A stretch of 64,000 nucleotides of DNA from Pseudonocardia sp. C8 (GTDB lineage: Bacteria; Actinomycetota; Actinomycetes; Mycobacteriales; Pseudonocardiaceae), in contig NZ_JACMTR010000001.1 in NCBI RefSeq assembly GCF_014267175.1, positions 1 to 64,000 on the forward strand, written 5' to 3'. The notes under the pieces are model-generated. The model worked only from the letters and a program-made list of their open reading frames with translations, did not search any database and was not told the origin of the DNA. Positions 51,545 to 60,618 of this stretch are shown here, one piece after another. Position 1 is the first letter of the stretch, and each line of letters starts with the position of its first letter. The translations under genes were made by a program, and so were the position numbers.

Positions 51545-51832
51545 ATGCCGGATGATGTGGGAGAGTCCGAACATGCGGAGGTAGTCGTCAATCGGGACGG
51601 CCGAGTGCTGATCCCTGCGCAGGTCCGTCGGGATCTCCGCCTGACCCCTGGGTCGACGCTGGTGTTGTCGGTGGAGGACGGGCGTGTGGTGATGGAGAGT
51701 CGGGAGCAGCTGATGGCCCGGATCCGACGCGAAGTGGCCGAGTCCTGGACCGGGTCCGCCGACACCTCCGCCGCGGACGAGCTGATCGCCGACCGGCGAG
51801 CCGAAGCCGCCGCCGAGGACCAGCAGCAGTGA
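51545..51832 (+). CDS. vapB: AbrB-type antitoxin (VapB-like)
   Basis: 95 residues. Swapped-hairpin DNA-binding domain AEVVVNRDGRVLIPAQVRRDLRLTPGSTLVLSVEDGRVVM. The acidic C-terminal tail should bind the toxin. Its TGA overlaps the toxin GTG/ATG region (4-nt overlap), the classic toxin-antitoxin layout. It likely represses its own promoter. Confidence 0.88.
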   Translation: MPDDVGESEHAEVVVNRDGRVLIPAQVRRDLRLTPGSTLVLSVEDGRVVMESREQLMARIRREVAESWTGSADTSAADELIADRRAEAAAEDQQQ

Positions 51833-52269
51833 GCCACCCGACCCCCGATACGCCCGCGGCCGGCGGTGACCGTCCGGCGGTGCGCGAAGCGTCCGCGGTG
51901 CTCGATGCGTCCGCGGTGCTGGCCTGGCTGCGCGACGAACCGGGCGCCGCGGTGGTCACCGACTACCTCGACGCCGCGGTGATCTCGGCGGTGAACCTCT
52001 CCGAGGTCCACCAGAAGCTCGCCCAGCACGGCGTCGACGCCGACCGCACCATCCGCCAGCTGCGCAGCCTCGGCGTCGGCGTCCGACCCTTTGATACCGC
52101 CGACGCGCTCGCCGCCTCCCGGCTCTGGCCGGCCACCCGCCCCGCCGGCCTGTCACTCGGCGACCGGTGTTGCCTGGCTCTGGCCGCCCGGCTGGACGCC
52201 CCCGCCGTCACCGCCGACAAAGCGTGGACCGCGCTCGACGTCGGCGTGAGTGTCGTACCCGTCCGGTAG
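51829..52269 (+). CDS. vapC: PIN-domain toxin (VapC-like)
   Basis: 146 residues; the first 22 are probably extra, with the domain starting at ASAVLDASAVLAWL. PIN acidic residues are seen in VLDASA, NLSEVHQKL, LSLGDRCCLALA and TADKAW. It is a magnesium-dependent RNase blocked by the preceding antitoxin. It helps stabilise the element. Confidence 0.9.
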   Translation: MSHPTPDTPAAGGDRPAVREASAVLDASAVLAWLRDEPGAAVVTDYLDAAVISAVNLSEVHQKLAQHGVDADRTIRQLRSLGVGVRPFDTADALAASRLWPATRPAGLSLGDRCCLALAARLDAPAVTADKAWTALDVGVSVVPVR

Positions 52270-52567
52270 AGCATGAACCCACGAACTGGCCGCAGACGGC
52301 GATGGATGAGGAACGAGCGCCGCATAGGCTCGTGCGGAAACCTCAGAGTGTGCCCCGCCTCGTGGCGGACGCGGATATTCTCCTGGTGCGGTCGGGACCT
52401 GTTGAGCTGCGCTCCGGCGCCCGACCGTCCAACTTGTACAAATCCTCTGCGTGACGTCGGAAGCACACGCCTCACCGACTGTCGTGGGCGGTCCTGAATC
52501 GTGGCAACGTGACGGCAGCCGTGTAGATCCCGGGTCCGGTCGGTGCGACGGACTAGCGTCGGAGACC
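52270..52567. other. Intergenic region
   Basis: No gene or repeat recognised between vapC and the recombinase gene. A recombination site could lie here but no direct repeat was identified. Confidence 0.35.
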
Positions 52568-53629
52568 GTGACCGACAGCCCTGCCGTTGCGCGTGCCACT
52601 GGTGGCGTCGCGCCGCTCGCTCCGGGCGAGAACGGACTGCTCGACGTCGGCGCGGGCGACGGGCCGCTGCCGGACGACGAGGCGGCCTATGTGGGAGCTT
52701 CCAAGGCGCCGGCGACGGTAGCGGCGTACCGGTCGGACTGGGCGGAGTTCGGTGACTGGTGCACCCGCGAGGGTCACCGGCAGCTGCCCGCTCCCCCGGC
52801 CGCGGTGTCCGGTTACCTGACGACGTTGGCCCGCGCGGGGGCGAAGGTCTCGACCATGAGCCGGCGCATGGCCGCGATCCGGTTCTTTCACGGCCTGGGG
52901 GACCTGCCCGATCCGACCAGCCCGGCCCGGGTCGCGGCAGTGTGGGAAGGGATCCGCCGCAAGCACGGCGCCCCACCGGATCAGGCCGACCCGCTGATGC
53001 CGCCGCACCTGTTCGACCTGGTCGCCGCGACCGCGACCACCCGTAGCTTCCGAACCCGCCCGGACGAGCCGGATCTGGCCGGTGCTCGGGACCGTGCCCT
53101 GCTGCTGATCGGGTTCTTCTCGGCGCTGCGCTGCTCGGAGCTGTGTGCCCTCACCGTGGACGATGTGCTGCCGCATGACCGGGGCCGAACTCTGGTCGTC
53201 CCGCGGTCGAAGACCAATCAGCGTGGCGATCAGGCCGAGCTCGTGATCCTGCCCTACGCCACGCATCCCGAGGCGTGTCCGGTGAGGGCTCTTGACACCT
53301 GGCTCGAGCTGGCCGGCGTCACCGACGGGCCGGTGCTGCGACGCGTCTCCACGGGGAACCGGGCCACTCCGGGCGGTCTGCATCGGGCCTCAGTGCACCG
53401 GCGGATCACCGCGCTCGTGTCGGCTGCCGGGCTCGACCAGCTCCCGAAGAAGCCGAACTACAGCCCGCACTCGCTGCGCGCGGGTTTCGTCACCTGGGCT
53501 CATCTCCGCGGAGCCTCGGATCGGGAGATCGCTGCGCAGACCCGGCATCGGTCCCTGGCCTCTGTCGGCGGATACGTGCGGGTCGCCACGGCCTGGGACA
53601 AGAACGCCGCGACTGACCTGGGACTGTAA
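52568..53629 (+). CDS. Tyrosine recombinase / integrase
   Basis: 353 residues from GTG 52568. N-terminal core-binding domain (ATVAAYRSDWAEFGDWC) and catalytic domain with Arg in FFSALRCSELCALT, Lys region SKTNQRGD, HSLRAGFVT, RHRSLASVGGYVR. It cuts and rejoins DNA at specific sites, either for integration or for dimer resolution of the plasmid. No att repeats were found beside it. Confidence 0.9.
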   Translation: MTDSPAVARATGGVAPLAPGENGLLDVGAGDGPLPDDEAAYVGASKAPATVAAYRSDWAEFGDWCTREGHRQLPAPPAAVSGYLTTLARAGAKVSTMSRRMAAIRFFHGLGDLPDPTSPARVAAVWEGIRRKHGAPPDQADPLMPPHLFDLVAATATTRSFRTRPDEPDLAGARDRALLLIGFFSALRCSELCALTVDDVLPHDRGRTLVVPRSKTNQRGDQAELVILPYATHPEACPVRALDTWLELAGVTDGPVLRRVSTGNRATPGGLHRASVHRRITALVSAAGLDQLPKKPNYSPHSLRAGFVTWAHLRGASDREIAAQTRHRSLASVGGYVRVATAWDKNAATDLGL

Positions 53630-53707
53630 GCAGCCTCGAACAGTTGTACGATTCTCTCGGCTGGCCGGGCGATCTGACCGCTGGTCTCGCCCGGGGAGGG
53701 GGTCGAC

Positions 53708-54094
53708 ATGAACCAGCAACGGCGCGAGCCGTTCTATGCCGGCGGCTCCGGGTGCGGGGCGATGGTCAGCGGGTCCGGAGGGCCCCCGAGCCGCTGCACC
53801 GGGGGTGCGACGTACGCCGGGCTGGTCATGTTTGCCACCGAGCGTCGACAAGAGGTCTGGTTGTCGTTCGCCTGCGAGCAGCACGTCGACCGGCTCGACG
53901 CACCGCGGCGGATGTTGCCGCGTGACCAGGCAGTGCGGGACGAGAGACGCAGAAACGAGCAGGCGGCCCGCTCTGCTCGGCCGTACACCCAGCCGAAGCC
54001 GCTGGCGCTCGGCCGGGAGGCCAGGGAGTTACATGCGAAAGCGCTTCGCTGGGCTGCTGCCCACACCGAAGCAGAGGAAGGACTGGTTCCGTGA
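53708..54094 (+). CDS. Hypothetical protein (128 aa)
   Basis: ATG 53708 with GGGGAGGGGGTCG. Contains CGAMVSGSGGPPSRCTGGATYAGLVMFATERRQEVWLSFACEQHVD, with three Cys and a His that may bind zinc, and a basic helical tail. Overlaps the next small gene by 4 nt (GTGA). Confidence 0.65.
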   Translation: MNQQRREPFYAGGSGCGAMVSGSGGPPSRCTGGATYAGLVMFATERRQEVWLSFACEQHVDRLDAPRRMLPRDQAVRDERRRNEQAARSARPYTQPKPLALGREARELHAKALRWAAAHTEAEEGLVP

Positions 54095-54267
54095 CGGACG
54101 ACCCCGCCCCGACCGTTCGTAGCCGCGCGCTCGCCAGCGGTGTGCCCGAAGGGCGACTCGTCGAGCACCTGGAGCGGGGCACGCTCCGGCTCGACGGTGA
54201 GGTTGTGACCGACCTTGAGACACCGGCGCCGAGTGGAACACGGATCCACGTGGCGGCCAGCCAGTGA
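54091..54267 (+). CDS. Very small protein (58 aa)
   Basis: GTG 54091 overlaps the preceding stop. Sequence begins MTDDPAPTVRSRALASGVPE and ends THVAASQ-like IHVAASQ. It reads RLVEHLERGTLRLDGEVVTD in the middle, which resembles a short S4-like or hydrophilic beta motif. Supported by coupling and composition only. Confidence 0.5.
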   Translation: MTDDPAPTVRSRALASGVPEGRLVEHLERGTLRLDGEVVTDLETPAPSGTRIHVAASQ

Positions 54268-54661
54268 CCGCAATGACCGCCCAATCCATGGTTTTGTCTC
54301 ATCGCGGCGAGCCGAGTCGGGACAACACGCCCCGTGCGCGGTACAGCTCGTCGCCGGGAGTAGCGGCTCACCTGCGAGCACACTTTGGGCAGGCTCGCGG
54401 CGCGGCGGGACCCGTCGAGCTCGGCTCCGACCCCCGGCCGTCCAGGCCGCATTCCCTCGCCGCGCCACTTTCCTCCGGACCCCGGCTCGTCGCAGGTGAG
54501 CCGCGTCGACGCTGCGTGGACACCCGGACCCGCCTCTTGGGCCTCGTCCGCGATCCACTCGTGGGCGAGCGCCGAGCGGGGCGCGCTCGCGCGATCGCTC
54601 TCCGCCACCGGCGCCGGAGTGGGCGCCGACGAACCACCGCTGCTCGACACTTCGGCCCGGC
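54268..54661. other. Intergenic region
   Basis: No gene supported on either strand, although several shadow frames exist. It separates a + strand pair from the minus-strand nuclease gene. Nothing recognisable. Confidence 0.35.
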
Positions 54662-55534
54662 TCAGGGCTCGACGAGCTGCAGGACTTTGCGGGCGTCGTC
54701 GAGGTCGTCCTGCCAGACCCAGAGCCGGTACGGCGGTTCGATCTGGTGGTAGCCGAAGCGCCCGAGGATCGTCCGGGTACGGACGTCGATACAGACCCGC
54801 CGGAAGGCTTGATCAATCCGCGCGCCCGGCGGGACCGGGGCCTCGTTCGGCCGGTCGGCGGCGCCGAGCTTGATACAGGCGCGGTACTCGTAGCCGAGCA
54901 GCAGATCCGCGCCGAACTCGGCCCACGCGCCGAGCTTGTTCTCCCACGCGGACTCGGCGGCGTGGACGGCGCGGGCGAGGTCCGCGTCGCGCGGCAGCGA
55001 CGGGTAGATCGGGAACAGCACCGCCCAGCCGGTTTCGACCAGCTGCAGGTTGAACGTCCGCCGCCGCGGGTCATCCGGCGCAGGAAGCGGCGCCGTGAGC
55101 CATGGGGTGACATAGGCCAGCAGCCGCCCGTTCTCCTCGATGACCTCACCGGTCACCACGATCCCGACCTTCCCCACACCGGTGGCCGGGTCGACGACCA
55201 GGCGTTCGGCGCGCATCCGGGCGAACTCCTGCCCGGCCCGGGCCCCGGCACTCAGGTGTCGGGCCGCCGCGTCCGGGGTGAGCCGGTCGAGCAGATGCGC
55301 GCGCAGGCCCGGCTCGATCGCGTCGTAGACGCCGTCGGCGAGCCGCTGCCGGCACCGATCCAAGGTCGCCTGTGCGGTCGGCGCGCTGCCACCGACATGG
55401 GTCTCGGGGGTATCGATCGAGACCATCCGCACCGACTGGTCAATGTTGACCGTGTCGCCGTCGATACCGCGCAGCAGGGGCGCGTCGTAGACCCGCCGGG
55501 TGACGGGCCGGAAACCGAACGCGATCTCAGCCAT
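54662..55534 (-). CDS. SNase-like nuclease domain protein
   Basis: 290 residues. LLRGIDGDTVNIDQSVRMVSIDTPETH is the signature start of the staphylococcal nuclease fold. Later GRLLAYVTPWL matches the second Arg region. A long insert (about residues 60-110) and a C-terminal extension (VCIDVRTRTILGRFGYHQIEPPYRLWVWQDDLDDA) are unusual. No signal peptide, so it would act in the cytoplasm, unlike the anchored nuclease at 21696. Confidence 0.75.
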   Translation of the reverse strand: MAEIAFGFRPVTRRVYDAPLLRGIDGDTVNIDQSVRMVSIDTPETHVGGSAPTAQATLDRCRQRLADGVYDAIEPGLRAHLLDRLTPDAAARHLSAGARAGQEFARMRAERLVVDPATGVGKVGIVVTGEVIEENGRLLAYVTPWLTAPLPAPDDPRRRTFNLQLVETGWAVLFPIYPSLPRDADLARAVHAAESAWENKLGAWAEFGADLLLGYEYRACIKLGAADRPNEAPVPPGARIDQAFRRVCIDVRTRTILGRFGYHQIEPPYRLWVWQDDLDDARKVLQLVEP

Positions 55535-56044
55535 GGGGGCACCGTCTTCCGCGTCCGAGCGCCAGGTTCGTGCGGGTCAGCCGCGACCAACGTAGAGAAC
55601 CGTGAGCTCGTGTGCGTCGTCACAACTGTTGATCGCCGCCTGCGGGACTTGGCCAAGCGCGCGACCGTTCCCGGTCAAGGCCCGTGGCGTGGTGTGTGAC
55701 GGCGTCCGCGTGATCGTCAGGGTCAGGCGCTCGACGCCGGGATAGTTGGGGGTGACTCGCCTGCTCTGCAGTGTCGCTGGCCGGGTCGCTGGCCGGGTCG
55801 CTGGCCGGGTCGGTGGCCGGGTCGGCGGCCGCGCAGGCGACGGCGTGGCCTGCCTCGCCGACCGGGCCGGTGATTTGCTCCCGGCAGGGCGCACTCATTC
55901 TTCGCCGGCGGAAGTCCCCGTAAGGGGCACACCATCATCTGCATGTTCACGGACGTCTTTCCTCGGTACCGGCCCGGGGCAATGGCGCACGGCGTCTCAG
56001 TCGGTAGCCTTGAGGTACCCCCCGCATGCGACGAAAGAGATCCC
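55535..56044. other. Intergenic region with 12-bp tandem repeat
   Basis: No gene seen. At 55774-55827 the unit TCGCTGGCCGGG repeats about four and a half times, with single-base changes in the last units. It lies between divergent genes (nuclease and lsr2). The lsr2 promoter is expected near 55990-56040. Confidence 0.55.
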
Positions 56045-56449
56045 GTGGCACAGGTTCAGACCGTTCGTCTCGTCGACGACCTCACCGGCGACCAGGCCGA
56101 GGAGACGATTCTGTTCGGGATCGATGGCACGCAGTACGAAATCGACCTGTCGTCTGGCAACGCGAGCGCACTGCGCGACGCGCTGGCGCCCTTCGTGATG
56201 GCTGCCCGCAGCACCTCCACCCGCCCTGGCTCGGGCCACCGAGCTCGCCGGGCATCCCGCGCCAGCGACCCGGGCACGACGAGTACGGCGATCCGCCAGC
56301 GCAGCCAGGCCGTCCGGGCGTGGGCCCGCCAGAACGGCTACGCCGTCTCCGAGCGCGGGCGCATCTCGGCCGAGATCGTTGCCGCCTACGACGCCGCGAA
56401 CAAGCCCACCGCAGCACAGCGGGGCACCGCAGTGCAGTTCAGCGGCTGA
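56045..56449 (+). CDS. lsr2: Lsr2-family nucleoid-associated protein
   Basis: 134 residues from GTG 56045. N-terminal dimerisation domain (MAQVQTVRLVDDLTGDQAEETILFGIDGTQYEIDLSSGNASALRDAL) and C-terminal DNA-binding domain with the RGR-type hook in GYAVSERGRISAEIVAAY. It binds AT-rich DNA and silences foreign genes. A plasmid copy may keep the element quiet in the host. An IS21 element has inserted 16 bp after its stop. Confidence 0.92.
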   Translation: MAQVQTVRLVDDLTGDQAEETILFGIDGTQYEIDLSSGNASALRDALAPFVMAARSTSTRPGSGHRARRASRASDPGTTSTAIRQRSQAVRAWARQNGYAVSERGRISAEIVAAYDAANKPTAAQRGTAVQFSG

Positions 56450-56579
56450 CATCCCAGGGCCCTTGTGTCAACGGCCAGAGTGAATTCCCCGTTGGCGGCC
56501 AGCAGTTCTCCCCACTGGTGGCCAGTTGGTTCTCCCCGACGGCGGCCAGTTATCTCCCGCCTCGGGTCGAGTCCGGTGG

Positions 56580-57377
56580 TCAGGTCAAGGGGCTCACCCC
56601 CTTGCCGGAGGTGGCCTGGGCGAGGCGGTAGCTGTCGCCTTGGGTGACGACGATGTGGGCGTGGTGCAGCAGCCGGTCGACGGTCGCGGTGGCGAGGGTC
56701 TTGGGCATGATCTCGTCGAACCCCGAGGGGTGCAGGTTGCTGGAGACGGCCAGGGAGCGGCGTTCGTAGGCGGCGTCGACGAGCCGGTAGAACCCTTCCG
56801 CGGCGTCAGGGCTGACCGGGAGCAGCCCGATGTCGTCGATGATGATCAGGTCGGTGCGGATCAGCCGGGCCAGCGCGCGGGTGATCGAGTCGTCGGCGCG
56901 GTGGCGGCGGACGAACGCGCCGAGGTCCTCGATGGTGAACCAGGCGACGGTCATCCCGGCCTCGACCGCGGCCTGGCCGAGGGCCTCGCAGAAGTGGCTC
57001 TTCCCGGTGCCTGAGGGGCCGCAGACGCAGAGGTTCTCCCGTCGTCCGACCCACTCCAAGCTGGTGAGTGCGTCTTGGGTCGGGCGCGGGATGGTCGAGG
57101 CGGCGGCGTCCCAGTCCTGCAGAGTCTTCCCCGCGGGGAACCCGGCCCGGGCGCGGCGGGTGCGTAGATTCGTCGCGTCGCGGCCGGCCGCCTCCTCGGC
57201 GAGCAGGACCCGGACCAGCTCGGCGTGGTCCCACCGCTGCGCCCGCGCGGTCGGGACGAGCTCGAGCAGGTGACGGCGGATGTGCGGGAGCTTGAGCCGC
57301 TTGGTGAGCTCGACCGCCTCGGCCAGGGGATCACCGGCCGAGCCAGGGACTCCCGTCGGCTGCGTCGCGGCGGTCAT
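56580..57377 (-). CDS. istB: IS21-family helper ATPase IstB
   Basis: 265 residues. Walker A CGPSGTGKSHFCEAL, Walker B LIIIDDIGLLP, AAEGFYRLVDAAYERRSLAVSSN. ATG 57377 overlaps the istA stop. Only distantly similar to the IstB of the first element, so the two elements belong to different subgroups. Confidence 0.94.
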   Translation of the reverse strand: MTAATQPTGVPGSAGDPLAEAVELTKRLKLPHIRRHLLELVPTARAQRWDHAELVRVLLAEEAAGRDATNLRTRRARAGFPAGKTLQDWDAAASTIPRPTQDALTSLEWVGRRENLCVCGPSGTGKSHFCEALGQAAVEAGMTVAWFTIEDLGAFVRRHRADDSITRALARLIRTDLIIIDDIGLLPVSPDAAEGFYRLVDAAYERRSLAVSSNLHPSGFDEIMPKTLATATVDRLLHHAHIVVTQGDSYRLAQATSGKGVSPLT

Positions 57378-59005
57378 GCGGACTCTCCTGTCGGTTCCTG
57401 CCCAGCGGCGGGCTCCGGTTCTGGCTCCGGGTCGGGGTGGACGCCGAAGCCGGACCAGGCCGCGGTCCCGGGTTGCAGGCTGTGGGTCTCGCTGGCCTGC
57501 GTGGCGGGCTTGGCGACGGTCTCGCCTGCTTGGTGGGCGAGGATGCGCATCAGGTCGTTCTCGGCGAACCGTCCCGCGATCGCCGCGGTCCCCAGCGCTT
57601 GGTCGACCTGGCCGGGTGGGTGCAGCTTGGCCAGCGCGACCGCCTCGGTCATCTTCCGGCGGACCCCGCGGGCCCCCGCGGCGGCGGCCTCGACCAGCCA
57701 GGCCGCCGCGCCCGGACCGAGAGCGAGGAACGCCGCCTCCGCCGCGCTGGTCGCACGCGGGATGCGTTCGCCGTGGGAGTTCGCGGCGGCGCTGCGCGGC
57801 GGGTAGTGGGCGTCGTCGATGACCGGGCTGCCCGGGGTCGAACGTCCGTGCCGGGCGACCTCGACCGCCCCCGCAGTGCCGTCGCTGCCGTCGCGGACTG
57901 CGGTGACGATGAGGTCGTCGCCGTGGAAGCGGACCCAGACCCGGGTGTCGACCAGCTCGTGCGGCACCGAGTAGCGGACCCCCTCAACCGAGACCGTGGC
58001 ATCCCAGTTGACCCGCCGGGTGGTGCCGAACGCGACCGTGAACGGCTGCGAGGGCAGCGGATGCAGCCGCAGCCGTTCCTCCGCGAGCATCTCGGCCGGT
58101 GGCCGCCTCGTCTCGCGGTGCGGGCGGGTATTGACCTTCTCGCACCAGTCTCGGCAGGCGGCCTCGAGCTGGCCGAACAGGCGATACTCCGCGGCGAGGT
58201 TGACCTCGGTGGGGACCAGGTCGGCCTTGGAGATCCGCACCGTGGCCTCGCTGCCGCCCTTGGACTGCGGGTCGGCCGGCACACAGGTGCGGATGGTCAT
58301 CCCGTAGTGGCGGGCGACGTGCACGATCTCCGGGTTCCGCACCGCGACTCCGGCGACGTGGTCGACCGAGACGGTGCGCTCGTTGTCGGTCAACGCGTAG
58401 GTCGGGACCCCGCCGACGCGGCGCAGAGTGGTGTCCAGGCAGGCCACGATCGTGGGCAGGGTGCGGTCCCAGACCGCGAGCACCACCCGGAACCGCGACC
58501 AGGCCAGCCAGGCGCACCACAGGTTCGTCCGCCGCCCGCGGATCCGCGGGCCCTCGGCCCAGTCCCACTGCAACCACAGGCCCGGCTCGGGCACCCACGG
58601 GCGCAGCACCCGCCGCCGCCCGGCCCGCAGCCGGGCCTTCGCCTCCGCCACCGCGCGGCGGGTGGTGCGTCCCCCGCCGGTGAAGCCCATCGCGGTGATC
58701 CGCTCATGCACCACATCCGCGCGGACCCGCCCGTTCGAGCGGGCCACCAGCTCCTCGATCTTGGCCAGATAGGCGTCGATCGGTCGGGCCCGATGCTCGC
58801 GCGCCACCACCGGCTCCCCGGCCGCCCGCAGCGCCACGTATCGGGCCACGGTGTGGTGGTCACACCCGGCCAGCTCGGCCGCCGCACGGTAACTGCCCGT
58901 GAGGTCGTAGGCCTCCAGAATCTCCACGATCTCCTCGCTCCGCTTCACCGGCAGACCCTCGCCGCCGGTCACCTGCTCTGGATCACCGGGGAGATATCTG
59001 GCCAC
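57374..59005 (-). CDS. istA: IS21-family transposase IstA
   Basis: 543 residues. Helix-turn-helix (SYRAAAELAGCDHHTVARYVALR) and catalytic core with LQWDWAEGPR, YALTDNERTV and KGGSEATVRISKADL for D, D, E. C-terminal domain TRVWVRFHGDDLIVTAV. Confidence 0.94.
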   Translation of the reverse strand: MARYLPGDPEQVTGGEGLPVKRSEEIVEILEAYDLTGSYRAAAELAGCDHHTVARYVALRAAGEPVVAREHRARPIDAYLAKIEELVARSNGRVRADVVHERITAMGFTGGGRTTRRAVAEAKARLRAGRRRVLRPWVPEPGLWLQWDWAEGPRIRGRRTNLWCAWLAWSRFRVVLAVWDRTLPTIVACLDTTLRRVGGVPTYALTDNERTVSVDHVAGVAVRNPEIVHVARHYGMTIRTCVPADPQSKGGSEATVRISKADLVPTEVNLAAEYRLFGQLEAACRDWCEKVNTRPHRETRRPPAEMLAEERLRLHPLPSQPFTVAFGTTRRVNWDATVSVEGVRYSVPHELVDTRVWVRFHGDDLIVTAVRDGSDGTAGAVEVARHGRSTPGSPVIDDAHYPPRSAAANSHGERIPRATSAAEAAFLALGPGAAAWLVEAAAAGARGVRRKMTEAVALAKLHPPGQVDQALGTAAIAGRFAENDLMRILAHQAGETVAKPATQASETHSLQPGTAAWSGFGVHPDPEPEPEPAAGQEPTGESA

Positions 59006-59084
59006 CAGCGGGGAGAACGCCGGCCATCACCGGGGCGGTAAGTGGCCGCCTACGGGGAGTCTGGACTGGCCGCTGTCACCCTTG

Positions 59085-60618
59085 TTCGGCAGTGCAACTG
59101 GCACTGCGACGCCAGCTTTGGTAGCCCTGATCGAGGCCATCCGAGTGATCCCGCCAAGTGAGTGACGTCGACCTCGACGGCATCGAGGCCGGGAGTGGAA
59201 CGCGTGTCGTGATGACCCATGTAGACGCCGAGCTACCCGCGGCAAACCGAGGTCGGCGGCGGACTCACCGGCAACGGTCTGGCGGTGCGAGTCGACGTGG
59301 CGACGCATCGACGTAGGTCACTCAACGCCGGCCCCGTCGTGACCACGTCGCCGAGCGGCGTCGTGGCGCTGCTGATCTGCATCGTCCGTCGACGAGCACA
59401 GCACAGAGTTCGGTGTGACGCAGGTCGAGGCACGTGGGGCGGGCACGGACACGATCGCGCGGGGCTTCCTCGCAAAGGCGGGGTGCAAATCGCAGTGCGA
59501 ATATCCGCTACGTCATCGACGTGGGCCGGTAACGGCGCTGAGCAAAGTTTGCGGCACATGCTCGCCCGCGGGCAGCTCGACTGCCGGGGCCTGAGTAGCG
59601 AGACCTGGCGTCGTGACCACCGCTGCGGAGCCGGCGCGGTCGGCCCTGTCGAGCTGGCTCCGGCGCTCGGTCCGCCCGGGCGCGGTGGGCCGGGCTGCCA
59701 TGCTCAACCCGGCCCATCTCGACCGCGTGACGCCCCGGGTCGCCGCACGACCGTGGCGATCGCCTACCACGCTCCCCGACGCCGAAAACCCGGGTCGTCC
59801 CTCGCTGCGCTGCGCGACCGTGTCACGTCGTCACCGGGACCAGCGATCCGACGGTGTCCGACACCTCCAACAGCTTCTGGCCTCCGAGGTGGATGCGGCC
59901 TACAACAACCGACCGGGTGGCGCGATGATCTTGCACCGACCGGGGTGGGCAGGGTTACCCGGTCAGCCGACGCGAGCTTGCTGAGACGGCCTGAGCGGGA
60001 CCGGTGGGCCAGCCGAGCACCCCAGCCGGGCGCAGCGCGGCCCCGGACATCCCCGTGGTCACACTCGTCGGGCGGCACGCGCGGCAGCCGGATCCCGGTC
60101 TGACAGGGGCCTAGCTCGGCCAGCGCCCACCTCACCAGGTTCAGGTCGATGAACAGCGGGCTATGCAGACCGCGCCCGGCCCGGAGTGGTCCGGCGCAGG
60201 CCGAAACGATGGGAATTACTCGACCACACTCGTGCTGCGCGGGGACGTCGCCACCCTCTCCGAGGGCGACCCCGTGCCCGCCGAGGTCGAGATCAACGGG
60301 CGGGTCGACTACGACACGGTGATCGGCGGGTCCAACTCCGCGGTGGACACCGAATGGTCGCGTTGCGCTAACCGGCTATCCCCCGACGTGCTCGGCCGAG
60401 CACCGGGTAGTCACGAACCACGATTCCGGCCGGGCAACGGCGACCCCCGCCGGACACCAGGTCCGGCGGGGGTTGTTACGCCCCGGCGAAGGCCATCACC
60501 CGGCCCCGAGCCAGGTGCCACGACGTCGTCGACCCCTTTGTTGCCACCCTCGCGGCGGACATGGTCGGCCGCGTGACAGCTACAGCGATCACACTCCTAC
60601 TGGCTGTCGCCGAGTTCT
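59085..60618. other. Degenerate region without intact gene
   Basis: About 1.5 kb without a convincing gene. A + frame near 60205-60365 (YSTTLVLRGDVATLSEGD, then VPAEVEINGRVDYDTVIGG) looks coding and may be the end of a lost gene. A terminator hairpin follows at 60444-60472. Nothing else recognised. Confidence 0.45.
60444..60472 (+). terminator. Hairpin terminator
   Basis: Perfect 12-bp stem CCCCCGCCGGAC (60444-60455) / GTCCGGCGGGGG (60461-60472), loop ACCAG, followed by TTGTT on the + strand. Confidence 0.75.

Larger units (their letters stand above)
56466..59078 (-). mobile_element. IS21-family insertion sequence 2 with 6-bp target duplication
   Basis: Outer ends TGTCAACGGCCAG (from 56466) and CTGGCCGCTGTCA (to 59078) are inverted copies. 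Internal GGCGGCCAGnn...TCTCCCC repeats occur at both ends, as in IS21. CCCTTG flanks both sides (56460-56465 and 59079-59084), a perfect target duplication. Both genes are intact, so the insertion looks recent and active. Confidence 0.92.

Noticed and set aside
55774..55827. Possible CRISPR array
   Set aside because: Units are directly adjacent 12-bp repeats with no unique spacers and no cas genes.
57437..59041. 534-codon + strand frame opposite IstA
   Set aside because: Shadow of the transposase gene with no recognisable motifs.
60163..60576. 137-codon + strand frame as an intact gene
   Set aside because: A perfect terminator hairpin lies inside it and the second half has no coding character; treated as a remnant.
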